Below, one piece after another: positions 23,493 to 32,056 of a stretch of DNA of 43,237 bases. The stretch lies in NCBI GenBank assembly GCA_947166345.1, contig CAMVDU010000021.1, forward strand, positions 1 through 43,237, in the 5' to 3' direction. Below the pieces are notes generated by a model. That model did not search any database, was not told the origin of the DNA, and saw only the letters and a program-made list of their open reading frames with translations. How positions within the stretch are numbered: the stretch's first letter is position 1; the number at the start of each line of letters is the position of its first letter. A program made the position numbers and the translations under genes. This DNA is from an uncultured Prevotellaceae bacterium (GTDB lineage Bacteria > Bacteroidota > Bacteroidia > Bacteroidales > Bacteroidaceae).

Positions 23493-26384
23493 TTACTGTG
23501 TTAGGGTGGGGAGTGTAATGGTAAACTCGCTGTATTTGTTCTTTTCTGATTTCACATGGATGTCGCCTCCGTAGTTCTGTATGATCTCACGGCTGAGGTA
23601 TAGGCCTACGCCGGAAGCCTCGCCTGTGGTCTTGGTGGTGAAGAAGGGGTCGAAGATCTTGTTGATGATGGTGTCCTCGATGCCGATGCCGTTGTCGCGG
23701 ATGGTCAGGGTGACGAGGTTTCCGTCTTGTCGTGCCGTCAGCGATACCTCCGGCTGGAAATCCTCGCGCTGTATCTTCTTCACTACGGCGTAGATGCCGT
23801 TGCCCAGCATGCTCATCAGGGCCTTGCTCAGGTGGTCGGGATTGCCGTTGATGGGCAGTTCGCCGTCGGGCAGGCTGAAGTCCACTTGGATGTGGTACTT
23901 CGAGATGTCGCCGGCAAAGTAGGTCCTGATCATCTCCTCGTCCTGACGGATCAGCTTGGCCAGGTCCATCCTGACGATGCCTCCGCTACGGTCTTTGAGC
24001 ATCTCTTCCATAGCCTTGAGGGTACGGGTGGTGTTCTGGCCGTGCTCACCCACCTTCTGAAGGTTGCCGCGCAGCATGCTCAGCACGTCGAGCGTGTCCT
24101 CATAGTTCTCTTCGTCCATCTTGTCCTTCTCATCCTCGATGTTGGCCTCGATGTCCTTCACCAGTCCTTCCGATAGCTTGGAGAAGTTGTTGATGTAGTT
24201 CAACGGGTTGAGGATACGGTCAATGAGTCCCTGAGTCAGTTTACCCACGGTGGCCATCTTCTCCTGGCGTATCAGTTCGTTCTGTGCGGTGTGCAGGTCG
24301 TTGAGGGCTTCCTCCAGGCTCTTCGATTTCAACTCGATTTCGTCCTTTTGCTTCACCACCTCGGCGGTGCGCTCCTGGACGATGCTTTCCAGCTGGGCCT
24401 TATCTTTCTCCAGTCTGTTCAGGCGATAGCGGAACAGAGCGTAGATGAGCAAGGCCGCCAGGATGAAGTAGAGTACCATCGTGTACCATCTCATGTACAC
24501 GGGATAGGCGATGGAGAAGTTCACCGATACCGGGTCGGTCAGTTCTCCCGTTGCTTGTCGGGCTTGGATGGTAAGGGTGTATGAGCCGTAGGGCAGTTGG
24601 CTGTATTCCACTCCTTTACTGGTTGACCATACGCTCCATTTGTCGTCGTTCAGCTTGTAGCGGTAGTAGACCTGTCCAACCAGCGGTGTGTAGTCGAGTG
24701 AATAGGTGAATCTCAGGCTCCTGTCCTTGCTGCCGAGTCCCGGCAGGCTGGCTGGCATTTCACCGAAGCCTCCCCAGAGGATGCTGTCGCCGCCCAGCGT
24801 GATGGAGCGGAACTGTAGTTTGGCCTGGGTATTGAACAGGGGGTCCGAGGCCTTCTTGTCGATGACCCATAGCGCATGGTCGCTGCCGAGCCATATTTTG
24901 TCGCCTTCGAGATAGAGGGCTTGTATGGGTGTTTCCTCAAAGGGGATGAGCAACCGGTGCAGGTCGTCGAGTTTCTTGCCGTCCTTCCATCTGTAGAGCC
25001 GCTTGCCTTCGCTGTTGGTCAGCCAGTTCACGCCATGCTCGTCGAGATGCGAGAAGAGGGGGTAGGGGAAAGGCTTTTCTTCCTCAGCGCCGATCACCTC
25101 TACCTTATTGCCTACGGGGACGATGGCAGCGATGGCCTCGATGTCGCCGTGGTTGACTGCCTTGAAGGCGGTGTCGGAAGAGCGCTTGTACCACACTTCG
25201 CCATAGACGTTCTGTAGCCAGATGGTACCCTGGCTGTCCTTGAGGATCTTGTTCACCTTTTCTGCGTCGCACACCTTGGCTCTGCTCTTGCTGGATAAGT
25301 TCAGACGGTAGATGCCGTCGAACTCTCCGATATAGCAGTCGAGGCCGTCAACAAAGATGGTGGTGCTGCTGGTCTGTGTCAGCTGGGTTGCCTTACCGTC
25401 GGGGGTGATGAGGTAGACACCGTTGGCTGTGGATGCCACGAGTCCCATGGCCGAGAATTGCAGTTTCCAGCAGGCGTGGTGGATGTCGCCCACCATTTCA
25501 AACGTGTTGCCTTCCAATCGGAACAGTCCCTGGCTTGTGCCCACATATTTCTTGCCGTCCAGACTCTCTATGGTCTGTATAGAACCTGGTAGCCCCTCGT
25601 TGGCCGTAAAGTGACTGAAGAAGGAGGGCAGGTTGATGGCAAAGACGGCCTCGTCGGCAGCTCCCCAGATGGTGCCATGACCGTCGTAGGAAATCCATAT
25701 CACATTGTTGGTGTACAGGCCGTGCTCCTTGGTCAGGTGCATGAGCTCTTTGCCATTGGCATCGAAGATCTTGATTCCTTCGCCTTTCAGCACGACGGCC
25801 GTCATGCCGTTCTCCAGGTCTACCTCTTCGATATAGTGCGACAGTACTGATACATCCTCTTGTTCTTCGGCATTGTTGGCATAGACGACATCGGTCATAC
25901 CCACCTTGCCGGTATTGTTGACGGTAGCCTTGACGGATATTTTGCCGTCGACCAACTGGTAGATATGGTCGTCGTTGACGATGAACTGCAGTTTATTGTC
26001 CTTTTCGAATATTTCGAGCACTTCGCCGTGGAAGGTGTCAGCATCGCCTATGCGTTCCAAGGCGAGCTCTCCGTTGGGTTTGGTGACCACTCGTCCGAAG
26101 TAGTTGTAGCCACCCACCCAGATGTTGCCGTCCTTGTCGCACATGACCACGGTGACTCGTGTGATGCCGGGTGTGTGGATAATGCGCCATTCCGCTTTGT
26201 CGTAATACATCAGCCCCTCGAAGTTGGCCACGAAGACGGTTCCGTTCTTGTCGGTGTCCAGATCGAAGTTCACGTTGTGCGCCTTGTATTCCTTTTGTGT
26301 GAAGTTGCGGATGACGGGGTAGCCCTGCGACCAGGTCGTGGCGGCAGTCAGTACCAGCAGGAGGGTGGATAGCAGTCTCTTCAT
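23493..26384 (-). CDS. Periplasmic two-component-propeller histidine kinase homologue lacking the catalytic His
   Basis: The product has 963 residues. A signal peptide (LLSTLLLVLTAATTWSQ) is followed by about 500 residues of repeated propeller blades (NGTVFVANFEGLMYYDKAEW, GNIWVGGYNYFGRV). A Y_Y_Y-like beta-sandwich spans ~555-635 (YRYKLNDDKWSVW). A membrane helix lies near 640-655 (VLYFILAALLIYALF), then a coiled coil and a kinase core. In the H-box the aligned motif is GLIDRILNPLNYINNFSKLS: residue 722 is Asp where His is required, and the next Glu is Arg. The ATPase motifs remain (IRDNGIGIEDT, FDPFFTTK, GVGLYLSREII). It overlaps the WD40-like gene by 4 bp. It is likely a sensor that works with another kinase; a REC domain is absent, unlike hybrid sensors. 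Confidence 0.85.
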   Translation of the reverse strand: MKRLLSTLLLVLTAATTWSQGYPVIRNFTQKEYKAHNVNFDLDTDKNGTVFVANFEGLMYYDKAEWRIIHTPGITRVTVVMCDKDGNIWVGGYNYFGRVVTKPNGELALERIGDADTFHGEVLEIFEKDNKLQFIVNDDHIYQLVDGKISVKATVNNTGKVGMTDVVYANNAEEQEDVSVLSHYIEEVDLENGMTAVVLKGEGIKIFDANGKELMHLTKEHGLYTNNVIWISYDGHGTIWGAADEAVFAINLPSFFSHFTANEGLPGSIQTIESLDGKKYVGTSQGLFRLEGNTFEMVGDIHHACWKLQFSAMGLVASTANGVYLITPDGKATQLTQTSSTTIFVDGLDCYIGEFDGIYRLNLSSKSRAKVCDAEKVNKILKDSQGTIWLQNVYGEVWYKRSSDTAFKAVNHGDIEAIAAIVPVGNKVEVIGAEEEKPFPYPLFSHLDEHGVNWLTNSEGKRLYRWKDGKKLDDLHRLLIPFEETPIQALYLEGDKIWLGSDHALWVIDKKASDPLFNTQAKLQFRSITLGGDSILWGGFGEMPASLPGLGSKDRSLRFTYSLDYTPLVGQVYYRYKLNDDKWSVWSTSKGVEYSQLPYGSYTLTIQARQATGELTDPVSVNFSIAYPVYMRWYTMVLYFILAALLIYALFRYRLNRLEKDKAQLESIVQERTAEVVKQKDEIELKSKSLEEALNDLHTAQNELIRQEKMATVGKLTQGLIDRILNPLNYINNFSKLSEGLVKDIEANIEDEKDKMDEENYEDTLDVLSMLRGNLQKVGEHGQNTTRTLKAMEEMLKDRSGGIVRMDLAKLIRQDEEMIRTYFAGDISKYHIQVDFSLPDGELPINGNPDHLSKALMSMLGNGIYAVVKKIQREDFQPEVSLTARQDGNLVTLTIRDNGIGIEDTIINKIFDPFFTTKTTGEASGVGLYLSREIIQNYGGDIHVKSEKNKYSEFTITLPTLTQ

Positions 26385-27982
26385 CGGCGTACCTCCTTTC
26401 TGTGCTGTGCTGTGGCCGTATTGACAAAGGTCTCATAGGGCACTTTGCTGCCGATGAAGTAGTTCCATTCGCTCGGGGTGAAGTTACGCTTCAGCTTCTT
26501 TTGTACCTTGTCCACCATCATGGGGATGGATATAAGGGCCTCCGAGAGGTTACCGTCGCGACTGCCCGTCCACACGTAGTTCTTCGATACGTCGAAGGTG
26601 AAGGAGGTGATCCAGTCGTTGTTGTTCAGCAGGGTCATCGGCTCGGGTTTCTCACTTGTTGTCACCCATAGGTTGAGCGTCCCGTCGTAGCTTGACGAGT
26701 AGAGACGTCTGCCGTTGAATTTCAGTTTGGAGATACGCGACAGGTGTCCCACGTACTTGGTGGCCTTGCCCTTTTTGTCTACGAAATAGATGGTGCCGTC
26801 GCTCATGCCGTAGGCGCTGATACCATTGTTGTTGCTGCTGGCAAAGGCGGTCACGTTGCCTTTCACCGGTACGTTGCTGGTCTGGATGTTGCTCAGCGAT
26901 GTCACCTTGTGCATCTTCCCGTTGTCGTCGAACACCAGGGGCTTGTGGTCGTGACGGGCGGCAAAGGTCAGGCGGGCATCGAACTGCTTCACGCCGGTGA
27001 GCTTTCCTGCGGCGATGTTGTAGACGGCCATCTTATGGTCGCCGATGATGAGCAGCTGGTCTTTCGACAGCTCTTCCAGTCCGTGGGGATGCTGGATGTC
27101 GTTGAGCAGGACAATCTGTGTCTTGCCTGCCTCGTTGGTGACAACCATGTGGCCGCTGCGGCTCAGGGCATATATGTTTCCGTTTGTCGGGTGTACATAG
27201 AGGCCTCTGAAGTCAAAGTTCTTGTCCTTGAAGATGGGTTTGGAGTTCAGGCGGTCGCCACTCTTCTCGTGAAAGAGAATCTCTCCGTAGGTACCGGCAG
27301 TCACCATCTTGTTGTCGTTGCCGGGCATGAAGGCCAGGCCCATCAGCATGCCGTTGTGCGAGGGCCATTCGCGCCTGCTCTGGCTCGATAGCGTCAGGGC
27401 TTCGTAGACGGCGGGATAGTACACGTCGCCATGATAGCGGTCGGTGTAGAAATAGGATGCATAGCTGAGCAGGTCGGCCGTCTCCTTGTTGCCCGAGCGG
27501 TACTGTACGGTAGAGAGTGACCCGAGCGAGCGCCCCAGGGCTATATAGCTCAGGGTGTCGGCCGTACGCTTGGACATTTCAGCCTGTATCCGCTGATGCT
27601 CGGCAATGAGCCGTTCGGACTCAGCCGTGGACTGGGCTTCGAGGGCTTTCTTCTCTGAGACGAGGGCGGCGTGCTCGGCTGCCTGTGCGTGCTGTCGCTC
27701 CTGTTCCGAGCGCTGGCGCATCTCGTTGGCCACGCGCGTCTGCTGGATGGCTTCCTCGCGCTGCTCGTCGGAGATGTCCTTCTGCTGCAGGGCTATCACC
27801 TCCATCTGCTGGCTGACGCTTCGCAGCACGACCGAACGCTTCTCCTGACGCTCCAGTTCGGTGAGCTGCGCCTGCAGTTCTCCTATCTGGCGGTGGGCTG
27901 AATACCAACCGCCAAGTCCTGTCACCGATGTGGCCGTCAACAGGAGCATCAGACCGCCGAGGGCTACGTTTTTCCTCTTCAT
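26381..27982 (-). CDS. Membrane-anchored coiled-coil / WD40-like beta-propeller protein
   Basis: The product has 533 residues. A hydrophobic segment at ~8-27 (LGGLMLLLTATSVTGLGGWY) acts as anchor or signal. Residues ~30-135 are a long heptad-like coiled coil rich in Gln, Glu and Arg (QIGELQAQLTELERQEK). From ~205 to ~490 there are WD40-like repeats, e.g. LMGLAFMPGNDNKMVTAGTY, YVGHLSRISKLKFNGRRLYS, YDGTLNLWVTTSEKPEP and DWITSFTFDVSKNYVWTGSR. Such proteins act as scaffolds. It is between a REC-PP2C phosphatase and the propeller kinase in one operon, so a role in organising the signalling complex is reasonable. Its start codon is directly preceded by a 60-bp tandem repeat. Confidence 0.8.
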   Translation of the reverse strand: MKRKNVALGGLMLLLTATSVTGLGGWYSAHRQIGELQAQLTELERQEKRSVVLRSVSQQMEVIALQQKDISDEQREEAIQQTRVANEMRQRSEQERQHAQAAEHAALVSEKKALEAQSTAESERLIAEHQRIQAEMSKRTADTLSYIALGRSLGSLSTVQYRSGNKETADLLSYASYFYTDRYHGDVYYPAVYEALTLSSQSRREWPSHNGMLMGLAFMPGNDNKMVTAGTYGEILFHEKSGDRLNSKPIFKDKNFDFRGLYVHPTNGNIYALSRSGHMVVTNEAGKTQIVLLNDIQHPHGLEELSKDQLLIIGDHKMAVYNIAAGKLTGVKQFDARLTFAARHDHKPLVFDDNGKMHKVTSLSNIQTSNVPVKGNVTAFASSNNNGISAYGMSDGTIYFVDKKGKATKYVGHLSRISKLKFNGRRLYSSSYDGTLNLWVTTSEKPEPMTLLNNNDWITSFTFDVSKNYVWTGSRDGNLSEALISIPMMVDKVQKKLKRNFTPSEWNYFIGSKVPYETFVNTATAQHRKEVRR

Positions 27983-27983
27983 A

Positions 27984-28043
27984 AATCTCTCAATCTCTCA
28001 ATCTCTCAATCTCTCAATCTCTCAATCTCTCAATCTCTCAATC
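27984..28043. repeat. Tandem octamer repeat (7.5 copies) filling the gap between two operon genes
   Basis: On the plus strand aatctctc is repeated seven times without error (27984-28039), plus aatc. On the coding (minus) strand this is GAGAGATT, purine-rich and SD-like, running from the TAG of the phosphatase gene to the base before TATATG-like start context of the WD40 gene. Copy-number change would alter the distance between stop and start by 8 bp steps. Confidence 0.95.
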
Positions 28044-29207
28044 CTACAGCCTCTTGATGGCCAGCATCGTGATGTCGTCACTCTGCTCGGCACCTGTGGT
28101 AAATGCAGACAGGTCTGCCTTAACGGCCTTGATAGTCTCCTGGCAGTCCTTGTTGACCGACTGCTTGAGGATATTGATGAGCCGCTCGTCGCCATACTCC
28201 TCCAGCTCGGTATTCATGGCCTCGTTGACGCCGTCGGTGAACATGATCAGCATGTCGCCCTTGTCCAGCTGGAGGGTGGCCTGATGATATTCCAGGAAGT
28301 CGAAGGCTCCCACGATCGGGTCTTGTGGCATGGGTGTCTCCACCACCTGTCCGTCGCTCTTCAGGATGTAGGGCGGGTTATGACCGGCGTTGGTGTAGGT
28401 CAGCTCGCCGGTGCGGAGGTTGTAGATGCCGTAGAACACGGTGACGAACATGCAGTTGACCGACTCCTTCGCCAGTAGCTTGTTGGAGTAGGTGATGCAC
28501 TCTGCCGCCGAGTCTCCCTGGATGCCCGTGGCCCTGATGAGCGTACGGCTGACGGCCATGAAGATGGCAGCCGGGATGCCCTTGCCGCTGACATCGGCGA
28601 TGCACACGCCGATGTGGTCCTCGTCGATGCGGAAGAAGTCGTAGAAGTCGCCACCGATGTCCTTGGCTGCTTCCATCGAGGCTGCTATGTCCAGAAAGCC
28701 TGTTTCCTCGGGGAAGGGCGGGAAGATGCGCGGCAGGATAGCCTGCTGTATCTCGTGGGCCACGGCCAGGTCGCCCTTGAGCGACTGCAGCTGGTTGCTG
28801 TCCTCCTGCATCTGACGGATGTAGTGGATCTGCTCGATGGCCTTCTCGATGGTGCGGCTCAGGTCGTCCAGGTCGATGGGCTTCGTGGCGAAGTCGAAGG
28901 CGCCGTTGTTCATCGCCTGGCGGATGTTACCCATGTCGCCATAGGCCGACACCATGATGCACTTCAAGGCGGGATTCTGCATCTCGTTGATCTTCGTCAG
29001 CAGCGTCAGTCCGTCCATCTCCGGCATGTTGATGTCGGAAAGGATGATGTCGATGTCCTTGTGCTTCAGAAGCATCGTCAGGGCCTCAAGGCCGTTGTGG
29101 GCAAAGAAGAACTCATATTCACCCTTACGTATCTTTCTACGGAAATATTGCGTTAATAGCAATTCGAGATCCATCTCGTCGTCAACGCTTAAAATCTTTG
29201 TTGGCAT
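28044..29207 (-). CDS. Response regulator with PP2C-type (RsbU/SpoIIE-like) phosphatase output
   Basis: The product has 387 residues. Residues 1-125 form a receiver domain with acidic pocket D9/D10, phospho-accepting D58 (ILSDINMPEMDG), S87 (MVSAYGD) and K109 (FATKPIDL). After a coiled linker (~125-150), the PP2C domain runs to the end and keeps its metal-binding motifs: GGDFYDFFR near 196, IADVSGKGIPAA near 213, FTDGVNEAM near 333 and AEQSDDITMLAI near 374. Phosphorylation by the operon kinase would be expected to control dephosphorylation of a Ser/Thr target, as in partner-switching; no anti-sigma antagonist is in the window. First gene of the operon, with its own promoter. Confidence 0.92.
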   Translation of the reverse strand: MPTKILSVDDEMDLELLLTQYFRRKIRKGEYEFFFAHNGLEALTMLLKHKDIDIILSDINMPEMDGLTLLTKINEMQNPALKCIMVSAYGDMGNIRQAMNNGAFDFATKPIDLDDLSRTIEKAIEQIHYIRQMQEDSNQLQSLKGDLAVAHEIQQAILPRIFPPFPEETGFLDIAASMEAAKDIGGDFYDFFRIDEDHIGVCIADVSGKGIPAAIFMAVSRTLIRATGIQGDSAAECITYSNKLLAKESVNCMFVTVFYGIYNLRTGELTYTNAGHNPPYILKSDGQVVETPMPQDPIVGAFDFLEYHQATLQLDKGDMLIMFTDGVNEAMNTELEEYGDERLINILKQSVNKDCQETIKAVKADLSAFTTGAEQSDDITMLAIKRL

Positions 29208-29240
29208 ATCTTTAAATTGTCTTAATAGTTATTTCCCGTG

Positions 29241-29272
29241 CAAAATTAAAATAAAAATGTGGGATTACCAAA
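29241..29272 (-). promoter_or_regulatory. Promoter of the REC-PP2C / kinase / receptor operon
   Basis: Minus-strand TTTG (plus 29269-29272) and TAATTTTG (plus 29241-29248) are 20 bp apart. Transcription would start near 29235, leaving a short leader before the ATG at 29207. Confidence 0.65.
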
Positions 29273-29302
29273 TCTTTTTCACGGAAAACGAAAAAAAATG
29301 CT

Positions 29303-29310
29303 TACCTTTG
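29303..29310 (+). promoter_or_regulatory. -7 element of the ATP-grasp/GH43 promoter, giving a nearly leaderless mRNA
   Basis: TACCTTTG at 29303-29310 is a perfect -7 element; the -33 region (29276-29280, T-rich) is poor. A start about 7 bases later, near 29317, would fall just before ATG 29319/29322. This rules out the upstream in-frame ATG at 29259. Confidence 0.55.
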
Positions 29311-29318
29311 CTGCCGAA

Positions 29319-30350
29319 ATGATGATTTTATACGTATTTAACCCCGAACACGACCTCGCTTTGGCCTCCGGGCTGAGTAATTTTACGGCTCCACATGCAG
29401 GGCGCCAGCTACATGCCGACCTCGACTGGCTCCCCGCCATCTGGGCTCAGCCGGGCGATATCGTGCTGGTGGATAGTGCCGAGGCCGCTCAAAGGGCTTT
29501 CGGCCGACTGATGCATCGCTCCTTCGACGGCTTTGTGGTGAAGTCACAACTGTCTCGTCTGGATATCAGTCGTGTAGACCCCTGGGGCTGGGACGAACCC
29601 TTGCGCCGATTCCTGCTGCGTTGGGGCGTGTCGCCGCAGGCCTGTCTGACTGAGGCTGAAGTGGCCGACGTGCGCGAGCTGTCTCACCGGCGGACGGCGG
29701 TCGGGCTGCTCCCTCAGCTGCGTCTCGAAGGTACCGTGGGCGAGTCGCGGCTGGCCGATTCCGTCGATGCCGTCAGAGTATTGGCCGACAAGTGGGGCAG
29801 GGTGGTGGTCAAGGCACCATGGAGCAGCAGCGGTCGGGGAATACGTTTCATCTCCGGCGAGCCCGATGCCTATCAACTGGGTTGGCTACAGAACATATTC
29901 CAGCGGCAGGGCTCTGTCGTCGTGGAGCCGCAATATAATAAGGTGAAGGATTTCGCCATCGAGTTCTTTCGTCTCGACGACGGGCGAATCGTCTGTCGCG
30001 GCCTATCTCTGTTCCATACTTCCAATGGTGCCTATACCGGCAATATCCTCGCCTCTGAGGATGAAAAGCGGGAGATTATAAGTCGCTATCTGTCAGTCGG
30101 TCTGCTCGATGCCGTTCAAGCAGAGATTTGCCGATTGCTTGCTCCCATGCTCGGCTCCTATCATGGACCTTTCGGGGTGGACATGATGGTGGTGGCCCGA
30201 CCTGAGGCCGACGGATTCCTGCTCCATCCTTGCGTGGAGATCAACCTGCGACGCACGATGGGACATGTGGCCCTCACCATCCCGCGGCGAGGCGTGATGC
30301 AGGTCGCATATACAGATAATCACTACAAACTAAGAATAAGACCCGTATGA
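29319..30350 (+). CDS. ATP-grasp-like protein of unknown substrate
   Basis: The start at ATG 29319 (or 29322) is chosen because a promoter -7 box lies at 29303-29310; the product has about 343 residues. It opens MILYVFNPEHDLALASG, a pattern I associate with a Bacteroidales-specific family. Near residue 163 is VVVKAPWSSSGRGIRFISG, the Lys and Gly/Ser-rich loop of ATP-grasp ligases. Near the end is HPCVEINLRRTMGHVALTIP, resembling the metal-binding E-x-N-x-R motif. ATP-grasp enzymes join a carboxylate to an amine through an acyl-phosphate. The substrate cannot be told. Its stop overlaps the GH43 start by ATGA. Confidence 0.7.
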   Translation: MMILYVFNPEHDLALASGLSNFTAPHAGRQLHADLDWLPAIWAQPGDIVLVDSAEAAQRAFGRLMHRSFDGFVVKSQLSRLDISRVDPWGWDEPLRRFLLRWGVSPQACLTEAEVADVRELSHRRTAVGLLPQLRLEGTVGESRLADSVDAVRVLADKWGRVVVKAPWSSSGRGIRFISGEPDAYQLGWLQNIFQRQGSVVVEPQYNKVKDFAIEFFRLDDGRIVCRGLSLFHTSNGAYTGNILASEDEKREIISRYLSVGLLDAVQAEICRLLAPMLGSYHGPFGVDMMVVARPEADGFLLHPCVEINLRRTMGHVALTIPRRGVMQVAYTDNHYKLRIRPV

Positions 30351-32056
30351 GAAAACTAATCCTAATCGCAGCTGCCCTGCCCATGATGGCCGTGGCTCAG
30401 AACTACAACAATCCCGAGCATAGCTCGCAGACCCGCAGCCTTTCACAGGTATGGTCGCCCGACAATGGCGACGGCACCTACACTAACCCCGTCATCAACG
30501 CCGACTACTCCGACCCCGACGTCTGCGTGGGCCCCTCCGGCGAGGACTACTACATGACGGCATCCTCCTTCCAATGCATCCCAGGACTGCCCATCCTGCA
30601 CTCCCGCGACCTGGTGAACTGGGAGATTGTCAACTACGCCGTCAAGCAGCTCGAGCCTGCCGAACTCTTCGCCAAGCCCTCCCACGGCAACGGCGTGTGG
30701 GCTCCGTCCATCCGCTATCATGAGGGAGAATACTATATCTACTGGGGTGACCCCGACAACGGCGTATTCATGGTCAAGACCCGTGGCGGCGACCCTGCCG
30801 GAGAGTGGGAGAAGCCGCTGCTCGTCATCGCCGGCAAGGGCATGATCGACACCACGCCTCTCTGGGACGACGACGGACGATGCTATCTCGTGAACGGATG
30901 GGCCAACTCGCGCAATAAGTTCGCATCCGTGCTCACCGTGCGTGAGATGTCGCCCGACGGCACGCGTGCCATTGGCAACCCCGTCATCGTGTTCGACGGC
31001 AACGGCAACGAGAACCGCACCTGCGAGGGACCTAAGTTCTACAAGCGCGACGGCTGGTACTGGATTATGTGTCCCGCAGGCGGCGTGCCTACAGGATTCC
31101 AACTGGCCATGCGCTCAAAGAGCCCCTACGGGCCCTACGAGCACAAAATCGTGCTCCAGCAGGGCAAGACCACTATCAACGGCCCGCACCAGGGCGGATG
31201 GGTACATACCAAGTACGGCGAAGACTGGTTCCTCCACTTCCAGGACAAGGAGGCCTACGGGCGCGTGGTACACCTGAACCCCGTCGACTGGAGCAGCGGC
31301 TGGCCCGTGATGGGCAAGAAGGGAGAGCCCGTGCTGACATACCGTAAGCCTAAGAGCGACGGACAATGGCCTGTGGTCAACCCTCAGGAGAGCGACGAGT
31401 TCAGCACCCCGCACCTCGGCCTGCAATGGCAATGGCACGCCAACTACCATCAGGCGTTCGGCATGCCGACGGCCTTCGGCACCATGCGCATCTACACCTA
31501 TAAACTCTCTGAGGGATGGAAGAACTTCTGGGAGGTGCCCAACCTGTTGCTCCAGAAGACGCCTGCCGACAACTTCACGGTCACCACCAAGCTGCGCATG
31601 ACCTCGAAGGCCGACGGACAGTTTGGCGGACTGATCATGATGGGACTCGACTACTCGGCTCTCGTCGTGCGCCGCATCGGACAGGAGTTCCAGCTCGTGC
31701 GCATGACCTGCCACGATGCTGATCGCGGCAAGCCCCAGACCGAGGAGGTCATCGCCACCCTGAAGCCCTCGGCCAAGGACAAGATCGACTACAAGCCCGG
31801 TATCCACGAAGACATCTACCTGCGTCTGAAGGTCGCCTACGTCGGTGGCCAGAATGCCGACGGCACCTATCGCCACGAGGCGCGCGTCACCTTCTTCTGG
31901 TCGCCCGACGGCAGGAAGTTCTCCGAGGCAGGTCCCGCCTTCCGCATGCGTCAGGGCAAATGGATTGGGGCCAAGTTCGGCTTCATAGCTGCCGAACCTG
32001 ACCCCAAGTGTGACCGTGGCTGGGTGGATGCCGACTGGATTCGCGTCACGCCCTAA
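30347..32056 (+). CDS. Glycoside hydrolase family 43 (beta-xylosidase / alpha-L-arabinofuranosidase type)
   Basis: The 569-aa product carries a signal peptide (LILIAAALPMMAVAQ) and should be exported. The five-bladed GH43 propeller begins near residue 45 (DGTYTNPVINADYSDPDVCV, with the catalytic base Asp in SDPD). The pKa-modulating Asp lies in DTTPLWDDDGRCYLV near 170 and the general acid Glu in RTCEGPKFYKRDGWYWIMC near 226. A C-terminal beta-sandwich of ~200 residues (from about 360) is typical of xylosidase-like subfamilies. It would trim xylan or arabinan side chains. No SusC/D pair is adjacent. It is translationally coupled to the ATP-grasp gene, an odd pairing, and its stop overlaps that of the convergent HU gene. 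Confidence 0.92.
   Translation: MRKLILIAAALPMMAVAQNYNNPEHSSQTRSLSQVWSPDNGDGTYTNPVINADYSDPDVCVGPSGEDYYMTASSFQCIPGLPILHSRDLVNWEIVNYAVKQLEPAELFAKPSHGNGVWAPSIRYHEGEYYIYWGDPDNGVFMVKTRGGDPAGEWEKPLLVIAGKGMIDTTPLWDDDGRCYLVNGWANSRNKFASVLTVREMSPDGTRAIGNPVIVFDGNGNENRTCEGPKFYKRDGWYWIMCPAGGVPTGFQLAMRSKSPYGPYEHKIVLQQGKTTINGPHQGGWVHTKYGEDWFLHFQDKEAYGRVVHLNPVDWSSGWPVMGKKGEPVLTYRKPKSDGQWPVVNPQESDEFSTPHLGLQWQWHANYHQAFGMPTAFGTMRIYTYKLSEGWKNFWEVPNLLLQKTPADNFTVTTKLRMTSKADGQFGGLIMMGLDYSALVVRRIGQEFQLVRMTCHDADRGKPQTEEVIATLKPSAKDKIDYKPGIHEDIYLRLKVAYVGGQNADGTYRHEARVTFFWSPDGRKFSEAGPAFRMRQGKWIGAKFGFIAAEPDPKCDRGWVDADWIRVTP

Noticed and set aside
27984..28043. Regular repeats considered as a CRISPR array
   Set aside because: Units are 8 bp, contiguous and without spacers; it is a simple tandem repeat.
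29259..29318. Upstream in-frame ATG for the ATP-grasp-like gene
   Set aside because: The -7 promoter element at 29303-29310 lies downstream of it, and the extra residues have no family-like sequence.
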